The notes: generated by a model from the letters alone, not told the origin. DNA of 5,101 nucleotides from Methylococcaceae bacterium (GCA_022616595.1 JAKEEL010000254.1:1-5101); one strand, 5' to 3'. Positions 1-5,101 are shown, counted from the first letter of the stretch. Translations and numbers: made by a program.

Positions 1-363
1 TTCGACGTGCAGCATGCGGTGTTGCCCACCAAGCTGCCGTTGAAGAAATTTTATGAAGAACTGGTCAAGACCCAGAACATCCTGAATAAAAAGCATCTGG
101 GCGTCGCCGCGATCCGGGATGTCGCATGGCTTTCGCTGTCGCTCTTGCTGCGCGGCCAGACCAATTTCATCCGCATGATCTGGAATTTCAGCAAAGTATA
201 CAATCCAGACCGCCAGTTCGCGGATCATCAGCAACTCGTCCGATATGCGATGAAACCGCCGAAAACGAGGACGATCTCGAAGCCGGAACGCCAGGAATTG
301 TACATCCACCCTGGCAAACCGATCGCCGGGAGTCAGGAAAAAATCGTGGTCCAGGCCGGGTGA
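1..363 (+). CDS. hpnR: Hopanoid C-3 methylase HpnR, C-terminal fragment (5' end outside window)
   Basis: The frame is open from the first base to the TGA at 361-363, giving about 120 residues that begin FDVQHAVLPTKLPL. The family is recognised from memory of the HpnR C-terminal region: the QHAVLPT-LPL-FYEELVKTQ-LN-KH segment, then a LLRGQTNF stretch and a YNP-x-x-QFADH stretch. HpnR is a B12-binding radical-SAM enzyme that methylates hopanoids at C-3 in the membrane lipid pathway of type I methanotrophs and some other bacteria. The B12 domain and the cysteine cluster of the radical-SAM core lie upstream of the window, so no catalytic residue can be checked here. The last 30 or so residues are polar and probably variable. 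The GTG at position 7 is an internal Val codon, not a start. The gene converges on the cytochrome cluster with 128 bp between stops. An alternative is another B12-radical-SAM protein of the same superfamily. Confidence 0.8.
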   Translation, partial: FDVQHAVLPTKLPLKKFYEELVKTQNILNKKHLGVAAIRDVAWLSLSLLLRGQTNFIRMIWNFSKVYNPDRQFADHQQLVRYAMKPPKTRTISKPERQELYIHPGKPIAGSQEKIVVQAG

Positions 364-385
364 GAATGCCGCGGAAATCCTTGCC

Positions 386-417
386 GAAAAAACGCGCAGC
401 TGAAGTAATGGCTGCGC
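386..417 (-). terminator. Intrinsic terminator of the cytochrome cluster
   Basis: A perfect 7-bp stem (GCGCAGC at 394-400 pairing with GCTGCGC at 411-417) encloses a 10-nt loop. Read on the minus strand, the stem is followed by one G and then six T (392-387). It lies about 75 bp beyond the stop of the last cytochrome gene. On the plus strand the hairpin has no T tract after it, so it should stop minus-strand transcription only and no intrinsic terminator is evident for hpnR. Confidence 0.75.
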
Positions 418-491
418 CAGTTCGCTTGAGGAATACTTGCTCGTGAAATCGCCAAGGGGGACCCCGCCAGGTATGGCAACAGGGCACTCGA

Positions 492-980
492 TCACTGATA
501 ATAAAACGCCATGAACCCGTGGTAACCGGCCAACAGAACGAGCATGACGGACAAGCTGACATGCGCGACCATCCAGCCGACCAGATACCATTTCTTATGG
601 ATGCCGACAACTTCATGATTCAGCAAGCCGATGGTCACGTTGGCGAGAAAAACGCTGCTTAACAGAAAGAGATAGGCATATCCGATTTGGTGGGAATGGA
701 TGTAGAAAACCAGCGGAGCCCATGCACCCCAAGCCATGTGTCTGGACAGTTTGGTTTCGGAGCCCGGTCCTTTCATTCGATCCAAGGACAGCGACCATTG
801 GTGCAGGATGTAACCCGCCAACAGGAATCCGGTCAGCCGCTTGAAGTTTTCATCGGTCTGCATTCCGGCGAGCCAGGGCCATTTGAGGGCGAAGATGTCC
901 TGCACAAGATAGGCGGCCAAAAGCAACAGGCCGAGTACGGTATAGCCCCGGATTCTGTTCCCGGCCGAAGACCGGTTCAA
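492..980 (-). CDS. Four-helix histidine-rich membrane protein, probable b-type cytochrome subunit
   Basis: Product of 162 residues if started at the TTG at 980. That start is chosen because GGAGGT (992-987) lies 6 nt before it. An in-frame ATG at 1025 would give 177 residues, but its GGAGG abuts the start codon and the added N-terminus is nondescript. Hydrophobic segments lie near residues 12-31, 49-66, 84-120 (one long or two short) and 132-152. Histidines at 60, 81, 95, 97, 122, 128, 140 and 154 lie in or near the helices. The pairs H81/H95 and H140/H154 each have the 14-residue spacing seen for haem-b ligands within a helix of classical cytochrome b. I do not recognise the exact family. 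The role as membrane electron carrier, perhaps quinol-reactive, is inferred from these histidines and from being the third gene after two c-type cytochrome genes. The gap to the upstream gene is 69 bp (24 bp with the ATG start). A non-haem membrane protein remains possible. Confidence 0.75.
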   Translation of the reverse strand: MNRSSAGNRIRGYTVLGLLLLAAYLVQDIFALKWPWLAGMQTDENFKRLTGFLLAGYILHQWSLSLDRMKGPGSETKLSRHMAWGAWAPLVFYIHSHQIGYAYLFLLSSVFLANVTIGLLNHEVVGIHKKWYLVGWMVAHVSLSVMLVLLAGYHGFMAFYYQ

Positions 981-986
981 TATTCT

Positions 987-992
987 ACCTCC
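987..992 (-). promoter_or_regulatory. Ribosome binding site selecting a TTG start
   Basis: GGAGGT on the minus strand sits 6 nt upstream of the TTG at 980-978. It is the best-spaced Shine-Dalgarno sequence for the membrane protein gene and favours TTG over the ATG at 1025, where GGAGG is directly adjacent to the start codon. Confidence 0.65.
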
Positions 993-1049
993 AAACGCAG
1001 TCCCTTCGGCAGCGTGCCTCGGCACATCCTCCGGTGTACGGTCGCGTAA

Positions 1050-1985
1050 CTAACGGCTTGGCGCAACGGTATCGGCTGCCGAGACTTGCGAAGGCGGGAA
1101 CGCGATTGTTTGAACCGGTTGCGATTTGGGATCGGGAACAAAGGCCGGGATCACGAGTTCCGTAGCCGCGCTCGGCTGGACCGCTTTTGCAAGAGCGGCC
1201 AAGGTTGGCGCGGAGGTGCGGCGCGTGATCTCGGCCATGAAAATGTCGGCGGCGGGTAGAAAATAGCCCTCGCGCGGCCACTTCTCGCCGATCGGCGGTG
1301 GATCGGCGAATGTCCCCACTTTTTTCAGATAGGCGGCATACGCATCGCGGAATCCCTGCCGCAATGCCGTTATGATTTTCATCAACTCGTCGAAGGTCAC
1401 CTGCTGGGACGGATACATCCAGGTGGTCGCCCCCATCACATCGTGGATTCTCCAGTCATTCTTGGGGCTCTGTTTATGCTCGTTATGGCATTCGACACAA
1501 GGTTCGACGGTCGCCTCGTCGGTGTACATGGCGGTGTACAGACCGGTATCCCGGGCGAAGAAGAATTGCGGTTCGCGGCTCAGTTTCAGGAGGCGGAACT
1601 TCTCGATCTGTATTCCCCCGAAGCGATTGGCCTTGTTGATCGGATAGTCCGAGCCCAGGAATAAACTCAGCCTCACCGGGTTTTTTTCGAGACTCATCGC
1701 GGTCTCGCGCAGGAAAAGCGCGGGCAAAGGGCCTGCGTCAATGCCCGGTTCGCGCCAATCTTCGTTGAATTTAAGCCCGGCCTTTTTCCCGGTTCCGACG
1801 ATCTCCTGAGTCCACAAGGCGCGCACCGCATCATTCTCCGCCTCGACCATCGTAAAGACCCGTTCGATGGAAACGGTGGCACCTGCAGGTTTCGCTTCCA
1901 CGAGCGGCGGCGGGGCGCTCACGAATAGATAAATGTTGAGGGCGATCAGGATCAAGCACGTGATGATGAAAGTCTTGCTAGACAT
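1050..1985 (-). CDS. Membrane-anchored single-haem DUF3365 (Tll0287-like) cytochrome
   Basis: Product of 311 residues from the ATG at 1985. An uncleaved-looking signal anchor spans about residues 5-23, placing the rest in the periplasm. Residues 40-170 match the DUF3365/Tll0287-like haem domain as I know it: a segment with GPLPALFLRE (residues 85-94), a SDYPINKANRF stretch (112-122), and one c-haem motif CVECH at 163-167. Such domains bind one covalent haem c in a PAS-like fold and occur alone or as sensory input modules. Residues 185-270 are a less familiar extension, and the last 40 residues are rich in Ala, Pro and Val, probably disordered. The only cysteine outside the CxxCH motif is C10 in the membrane segment, so a periplasmic cysteine cannot be the second haem ligand. 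AGGAGG at 1997-1992, 6 nt before the ATG, supports this start over a longer frame beginning at 2060, whose extra 25 residues are only the shifted reading of the upstream gene. The start overlaps the previous stop by 8 nt, indicating translational coupling. Confidence 0.87.
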   Translation of the reverse strand: MSSKTFIITCLILIALNIYLFVSAPPPLVEAKPAGATVSIERVFTMVEAENDAVRALWTQEIVGTGKKAGLKFNEDWREPGIDAGPLPALFLRETAMSLEKNPVRLSLFLGSDYPINKANRFGGIQIEKFRLLKLSREPQFFFARDTGLYTAMYTDEATVEPCVECHNEHKQSPKNDWRIHDVMGATTWMYPSQQVTFDELMKIITALRQGFRDAYAAYLKKVGTFADPPPIGEKWPREGYFLPAADIFMAEITRRTSAPTLAALAKAVQPSAATELVIPAFVPDPKSQPVQTIAFPPSQVSAADTVAPSR

Positions 1986-2673
1986 CGATGTCCTCCTCTT
2001 TCTTCGCTTTCTGGCGCAGCGTTTCCGGATAGGGCGAACAACCGCCCTCGAAATAGGCACGGATCTTTTCGGGCTCCCAACTGTCTTCCACGATCGTCTT
2101 GGTATTCATGATATGGTTGCCGTGAAAATCGTGACAGCCGAGGCAGGTCTCCCAGCGATCGGATTCGATCAAGCGCGCGTGGGAAACATTGATCGGGTCC
2201 TTCTTGAGCCTGGTTTCTTCGTGGCAGGCGGCACAGTAAGTCGTTTCCTTCAGGGTCACGCGCCTGCCCTGATGTTCCAGGTGGCAGGAAATGCAGAACT
2301 CCGGGTGGAGCTTTTCACGGGCCTTGCTGAAGCGGGGTTCGAGAAAGCGGTAAACCGGGTGCCGATCTTCGGGGCGCTCGTGACAGGTCAGGCAGATGTC
2401 GTTCGTTACGTCCCGATGCCCGAAATCGACCGGAGTCGCGCGCCTGCCGAGCCAATAGTTCAAAGATGCCTGGATCTGCTGGCGGACCGTGCCGGGTGCC
2501 GATTTGTGGCAGGATTTGCACTTGAAATTCTCATGGCCCGAATTCATCGGACCGCGAACATGAAGCCGCTCCTGGTTCGGTAGTAACAGAAGAATAAGGC
2601 ACGCGCAGCCTGCCATGATCCCTACGGTATAGCCGATGTTCTGGCGATTGCGGTTGCGGGTCTTGCTTTTCAT
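1978..2673 (-). CDS. Membrane-anchored five-haem cytochrome c
   Basis: Product of 231 residues. A basic N-terminus (KSKTRNRNR) precedes one hydrophobic segment at about 15-32, a signal anchor that puts the remainder in the periplasm. Five CxxCH motifs are visible: CKSCH (52-56), CLTCH (94-98), CISCH (127-131), CAACH (147-151) and CLGCH (177-181). Additional histidines at 47, 86, 105, 123, 134, 165, 184 and 187 give enough candidates for distal ligands, so several haems may be bis-His and low potential. The layout fits the broad cytochrome c3/doubled-CxxCH class. It is not obviously NapC/NirT or NrfH, and I cannot name a substrate. The ATG at 2673 is the only start codon before an in-frame stop at 2722-2724, and it lacks a clear Shine-Dalgarno sequence. 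It overlaps (ATGA) the stop of a short upstream frame. It is the first gene of a three-gene cluster with the DUF3365 protein and the histidine-rich membrane protein. A redox relay role is inferred. Confidence 0.9.
   Translation of the reverse strand: MKSKTRNRNRQNIGYTVGIMAGCACLILLLLPNQERLHVRGPMNSGHENFKCKSCHKSAPGTVRQQIQASLNYWLGRRATPVDFGHRDVTNDICLTCHERPEDRHPVYRFLEPRFSKAREKLHPEFCISCHLEHQGRRVTLKETTYCAACHEETRLKKDPINVSHARLIESDRWETCLGCHDFHGNHIMNTKTIVEDSWEPEKIRAYFEGGCSPYPETLRQKAKKEEDIDV
1992..1997 (-). promoter_or_regulatory. Ribosome binding site of the DUF3365 gene, inside the upstream coding region
   Basis: AGGAGG lies within the last codons of the five-haem cytochrome gene (its Lys-Lys-Glu-Glu-Asp tail), 6 nt before the ATG at 1985. 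It fixes the start of the DUF3365 gene and couples it to the preceding gene. Confidence 0.75.
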
Positions 2674-2983
2674 GGGATCCGGTTGCGGACGGCGCGGCGG
2701 AGCGTCCCTCGTGCGGAAAGTTCATGGCTGTAAACCAGTCGATGCATCAACCGGTTACCAATGGGTAACACACTCAACAACGTTAACGCTGCCAAGCGAG
2801 AATTTTTTTGTGAAAAATTCACGAATAAAATGTGAAATGGATCACACGGTACAGGATTCAACTTTGCCTGTCCGGCAGCACCCGTGCAATGACGAAAATC
2901 CCGCTTTTCCTGCCAAATCGGTATGGCATCGGGATTACGGAGACCCGTTCGGCTTCACCCCGAAGCTTGGAGGATGCCCCGTG
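2674..2983. other. 310-bp intergenic control region upstream of the cytochrome cluster
   Basis: No convincing gene lies between the tag stop and the cytochrome start. The segment from about 2740 to 2850 is AT-rich compared with its surroundings and dense in inverted repeats: GTTACC/GGTAAC around AATG (2754-2769), the 8-bp palindrome CGTTAACG (2781-2788), GAATTTTT/AAAAATTC (2800-2820), GTGAA-AAA-TTCAC (2810-2822) and the CRP-type site at 2831-2846. A possible minus-strand promoter is TTGGCA (2795-2790) with a 17-bp spacer to TGTGTT (2772-2767). That -10 is poor, as expected for an activator-dependent promoter, and it is not certain. A short frame (2747-2670) ends on the cytochrome start codon. 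No strong terminator for tag was found; GCTTC/GAAGC at 2952-2966 has no T tract. The stretch 2850-2980 shows nothing else. Confidence 0.6.
2831..2846. promoter_or_regulatory. CRP-type operator, perfect TGTGA-N6-TCACA
   Basis: TGTGAAATGGATCACA matches both half-sites of the CRP/Vfr consensus with the correct 6-bp spacer and is flanked by AAAA on the left. It lies 158-173 bp upstream of the five-haem cytochrome start and on the far side of a second, weaker dyad. Activation of the minus-strand cytochrome cluster by a CRP-family protein is the likely use. It lies more than 100 bp beyond the tag stop. The binding protein is inferred from the consensus only. Confidence 0.7.
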
Positions 2984-3574
2984 TTATTCAGAGGGCTGCA
3001 TCAGCATTCTGCATTCTTCATGGCGAAAGCAAGCGACGACATGATCGTTGACCATGCCGACCGCCTGCATGAAGGCATAGAGTATTGTCGGACCCACAAA
3101 TGAAAATCCATGCCGTTTCAGCATCTTGCTCATCGCTCTGGACTGTTCGGACAGGGCCGGGATGTCCGATTCGCGATGCCAATGGTTCACGATCGGCTTG
3201 GCGTCGACGAACTGCCACAAAAAGTCGCTGAAAGAACCGAACTCTTCGACTATTTTCAGGAATCCCCGCGCATTTTTTACAACCGAGCGAATTTTCAGCT
3301 CGTTGCGGACGATCCCGGAATTCTGCATGAGTGCTTCGATATGGCGCTCGTCATAGCGCGCAATCTTCTCGGCATCGAAATGGTCGAAGGCTTGATAGTA
3401 AGCCTCGCGCTTGCGCAGGATGGTGATCCAACTCAGTCCGGCCTGGGCACCATCGAGGATCAGTTTCGCAAACAAGGCCTGATCGTCAAACTCCGGCACT
3501 CCCCACTCGCGATCGTGATAGGCGATATACAGGGGATCGTTTCCCGGCCATTTGCAACGCTCTGTTCCCGTCAC
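2984..3574 (-). CDS. tag: DNA-3-methyladenine glycosylase I
   Basis: Product of 196 residues, close to the E. coli Tag length. The enzyme removes 3-methyladenine from alkylated DNA, starting base excision repair in the cytoplasm. Alignment from memory is strong across the whole length: RCKWPGNDPLYIAYHDREWG at residues 6-25, QAGLSWITIL (44-53), then SFVGPTILYAFMQAVGMVNDH (158-178). The four zinc ligands of the family are present as C7, H20, H178 and C182. Y19 and W49 correspond to the base-stacking Tyr16 and Trp46 of the E. coli enzyme. The position of E. coli Glu38, which contacts the base, is D41 here, a conservative change. The start is a GTG at 3574. No ATG lies near the conserved N-terminus, and only a weak AAGG precedes it. 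The gene lies 70 bp beyond the tRNA with no visible terminator between, so they may be co-transcribed. Confidence 0.96.
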   Translation of the reverse strand: MTGTERCKWPGNDPLYIAYHDREWGVPEFDDQALFAKLILDGAQAGLSWITILRKREAYYQAFDHFDAEKIARYDERHIEALMQNSGIVRNELKIRSVVKNARGFLKIVEEFGSFSDFLWQFVDAKPIVNHWHRESDIPALSEQSRAMSKMLKRHGFSFVGPTILYAFMQAVGMVNDHVVACFRHEECRMLMQPSE

Positions 3575-3644
3575 GCCGCGGCCTTGAACCAGGACGCGGT
3601 CAGCGTTTGAGAGATTGGACGGTGCGACACGATCGAAATATGCA

Positions 3645-3718
3645 TGGAGCGGGTGATGGGAATCGAACCCACGTTATTAGCTTGGGAAGCTAAAGTTCTA
3701 CCATTGAACTACACCCGC
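3645..3718 (-). tRNA. tRNA-Gly (anticodon CCC)
   Basis: A complete 74-nt cloverleaf can be folded on the minus strand. The acceptor stem is GCGGGTG/CACCCGC, the D arm is GTTC-loop-GAAC, and the anticodon stem is TTAGC/GCTAA around the loop TTCCCAA, giving anticodon CCC, which reads GGG. The T arm is GTGGG/CCCAT around TTCGATT. The discriminator is T, and the 3' CCA is encoded at 3647-3645. The sequence is very close to E. coli tRNA-Gly(CCC), the glyU product, including the T discriminator. It stands alone, between the L,D-transpeptidase gene and tag. Confidence 0.97.
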
Positions 3719-3763
3719 TGGACGGCGTGACGATCGCGAAATGATTCTGCTACTCGGTTGATG

Positions 3764-3792
3764 ATTCTAGTCGCGAGTCCCGGAAGACGCAA
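3764..3792 (-). promoter_or_regulatory. Sigma-70 promoter of the tRNA-Gly gene
   Basis: On the minus strand TTGCGT (3792-3787) is followed after exactly 17 bp by TAGAAT (3769-3764), a five-of-six match to the -10 consensus. The predicted start near 3757 leaves a 5' leader of about 39 nt before the mature tRNA. The positions suit the tRNA and possibly tag downstream. Confidence 0.65.
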
Positions 3793-3795
3793 TAA

Positions 3796-3829
3796 CAAAA
3801 CACCGGAATATACTGCCGAATCGGGTGTC
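3796..3829 (-). terminator. Weak candidate terminator of the L,D-transpeptidase gene
   Basis: Just after the stop on the minus strand, ACACC pairs with GGTGT across a roughly 20-nt interval that can itself form a small CCGA/TCGG hairpin, and a TTTTGTTATT tract follows. The stem is short and the loop long, so this is only a candidate. Its T-rich tail runs into the -35 region of the tRNA promoter. Confidence 0.35.
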
Positions 3830-3836
3830 TCGAATA

Positions 3837-5101
3837 CTAAATCGTGGGTTCGATCAGCGTGACGTCGATCTCGAATTCCCGATAAATCCTTTTTTTGGTC
3901 AGGTCGGCCTCCTCGCGGTCATTGAAAGGCCCGAGGATTACCTGAAAACCGCGTGCCGATTCCTGCACTCTGGAAGGGATCGAAGGACCCTGATGGACAA
4001 ACATCCGGGCCAGCGTTTCGGCTTCGGATCGGACCTGGAAAGTTCCCGCAGTGGCTGTCCAATCGCCGCTTCGGATCGGCGGAACGTCCGGAGTCCCGTA
4101 AAAACGGGGTGGATGTCGAATGATATCGGCGTCGGCCAGGATCTGGTCCAGGGGCCGGCTGTGTTTCAAGATCGGGGTCGGAATTCCGTTGGCTTGCTCC
4201 AGCACGCGCTCGACCTTGTCGTAATCAATCGGGGTCGCGGTTTTCCGGGCTTCCGCGGAAAGCTTCCTGAGCAAATTTTTCTTGAATTTCGCCAGGGACT
4301 TGGCGTCGCTTTCCAAGGGCCGGTGGGCCTCGAGATACAACATGTTCCGATGCCAGGCGATCAGGTAAGGTTGTTTGACGATTCTGACCGGCGTGCCCAC
4401 CGAGACATGCTCGAAAAGAGGCTCGATGTTTTCGGGATAAAGCCGCATGCAACCGTGACTGATCCGCATCCCGACCCCGTAGGGCTTGTTCGTGCCATGA
4501 ATCAGGTAGCTCGGGAAACTCAAGCGCAGTGCGTACAGGCCCAAGGGGTTGTCGGGCCCGGCTTTGACCACCCTGGGCAGCGGGTCTCCGTTCTCGCGGT
4601 GCTCGCGCAGGATCGAGGCCGGTACCGTCCAGGTCGGGTTCGCCTGTTTCGCTGTGATATGGGCCTTCCCCGTGGGCGTTGACCAGCCTTCGCGTCCGAC
4701 TCCGATCGGGTAGGTAATGACTTCGAAGGTTTCTTTTTTTCCGGATTTCGGGTAATAGAACAGGCGCATATTCGGAAGGTTGACGACGATCCCTTTACGC
4801 GGTGAGTCCGGAAGAATAAACTGCAAAGGAATTGTAATCCGGCTCCCTGCGTGGGGCACCCAGGGTTCAATGTCCGGATTGGCGTCGGTGATGTCGGAGT
4901 ATCCGAGACCGAAGTGGCGCGCAATGTCCGGCAGGGTGTCGCCGGGTCGGGAATACAGGGTGATCGGACGTCCGACCATTTGGACCTCGGAATCGATTGA
5001 AAACCGGTGGCTTTCGGCCTGATTCACGGTGGGTTCGGGCTCCTCCGGTTCCACGCGCCGGTAATCCCAAGCGGATGGAGCAAAACTCTGGCAGGCCGAA
5101 A
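3837..5101 (-). CDS. LysM / L,D-transpeptidase (YkuD) / SPOR probable lipoprotein, 5' end outside window
   Basis: The frame is open to the right edge, and the GTG at 5054 is probably an internal Val. The codons before it (5099-5055) read Ser-Ala-Cys-Gln then a Ser/Ala/Pro stretch, preceded by an incomplete codon ending TT (Leu, Ile, Val or Phe). This fits a lipobox with the lipidated Cys at 5093-5091 and Gln at +2, so outer-membrane attachment is likely. Counting from the GTG, a LysM peptidoglycan-binding motif spans about residues 31-77 and the YkuD catalytic domain about 88-227, with HGTNKPYG (186-193) and SHGCMRL (199-205). C202 is the nucleophile and H186 and H200 belong to the active-site signature. 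A linker follows, and a SPOR-like domain occupies about 333-402. L,D-transpeptidases form 3-3 cross-links in peptidoglycan or attach proteins to it in the periplasm. SPOR domains bind glycans denuded of peptides, typically at the division septum. The precise reaction cannot be told from sequence. Confidence 0.93.
   Translation of the reverse strand, partial: SACQSFAPSAWDYRRVEPEEPEPTVNQAESHRFSIDSEVQMVGRPITLYSRPGDTLPDIARHFGLGYSDITDANPDIEPWVPHAGSRITIPLQFILPDSPRKGIVVNLPNMRLFYYPKSGKKETFEVITYPIGVGREGWSTPTGKAHITAKQANPTWTVPASILREHRENGDPLPRVVKAGPDNPLGLYALRLSFPSYLIHGTNKPYGVGMRISHGCMRLYPENIEPLFEHVSVGTPVRIVKQPYLIAWHRNMLYLEAHRPLESDAKSLAKFKKNLLRKLSAEARKTATPIDYDKVERVLEQANGIPTPILKHSRPLDQILADADIIRHPPRFYGTPDVPPIRSGDWTATAGTFQVRSEAETLARMFVHQGPSIPSRVQESARGFQVILGPFNDREEADLTKKRIYREFEIDVTLIEPTI

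Noticed and set aside
450..470. GGGGG-A-CCCC inverted repeat as a plus-strand terminator of hpnR
   Set aside because: The loop would be only about two bases and no T tract follows.
188..616. Minus-strand frame of 142 codons overlapping hpnR and the membrane protein gene
   Set aside because: It is read through the terminator and opposite the hpnR coding end, and the translation is low-complexity with many Arg, Ser and Trp.
1933..2583. Long plus-strand frame of 216 codons
   Set aside because: It lies wholly opposite the five-haem cytochrome and the start of the DUF3365 gene, whose CxxCH motifs and domains are unmistakable. Its product shows no recognisable domain.
2775..2796. Possible sigma-54 promoter around TTGGCA...TTG on the minus strand
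   Set aside because: The element after the GG lacks the required GC at the -12 spacing (GT instead), so the match is not good enough.
2636..3103. Plus-strand frame crossing the intergenic region
   Set aside because: It spans the end of tag, the operator region and the cytochrome start. No ribosome binding site or domain was seen, and the composition is unlike a gene.
3825..4682. Plus-strand frame of 285 codons
   Set aside because: It is antisense to the L,D-transpeptidase gene with its clear catalytic motifs. The product is an Arg/Gly/Pro-rich mirror typical of shadow frames.
1..5101. Mobile element, CRISPR array or prophage
   Set aside because: No transposase or integrase reading frame, no terminal inverted repeats and no regularly spaced repeats were found. 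The lone tRNA has no duplicated 3' end nearby that would suggest an attachment site.

Overview
The window looks like chromosomal DNA from a gammaproteobacterium, most likely an aerobic methanotroph of the Methylococcales type. The main clue is the left edge, which holds the C-terminal end of what I read as HpnR, the radical-SAM hopanoid C-3 methylase known mostly from type I methanotrophs. Supporting clues are the multiheme cytochromes, a tRNA-Gly(CCC) closely resembling the E. coli glyU product with an encoded CCA, and a perfect CRP-type operator. The genus call is an inference.

Layout. Positions 1-363 (+) are the 3' end of hpnR. It converges on a three-gene minus-strand cluster (2673 down to 492): a membrane-anchored five-haem cytochrome c, a membrane-anchored single-haem DUF3365/Tll0287-like protein whose start overlaps the preceding stop by 8 nt, and a four-helix, histidine-rich membrane protein that looks like a b-type cytochrome. 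An intrinsic terminator (386-417, minus) closes the cluster. The 310-bp region upstream (2674-2983) carries the likely control region, with two adjacent CRP-like dyads. One of them, at 2831-2846, is a perfect TGTGA-N6-TCACA.

Further right, still on the minus strand, are tag (3-methyladenine DNA glycosylase I), a tRNA-Gly(CCC) with a good sigma-70 promoter, and a large L,D-transpeptidase gene. That gene runs off the right edge. Its open frame continues past the first available GTG to a lipobox-like Ser-Ala-Cys at the window end, so the product is probably a lipoprotein built as LysM, YkuD and SPOR.

How the parts fit. The three cytochrome genes plausibly form one membrane-bound electron-transfer unit: a b-type quinol-side membrane subunit plus periplasmic c-haem proteins. 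Its partner and substrate cannot be read from the sequence. tag and the tRNA may share a transcript. The L,D-transpeptidase is an independent cell-envelope gene. No mobile element, CRISPR array or phage signal is visible. The cytochrome module with its CRP-like control region is the part most likely to be little described.
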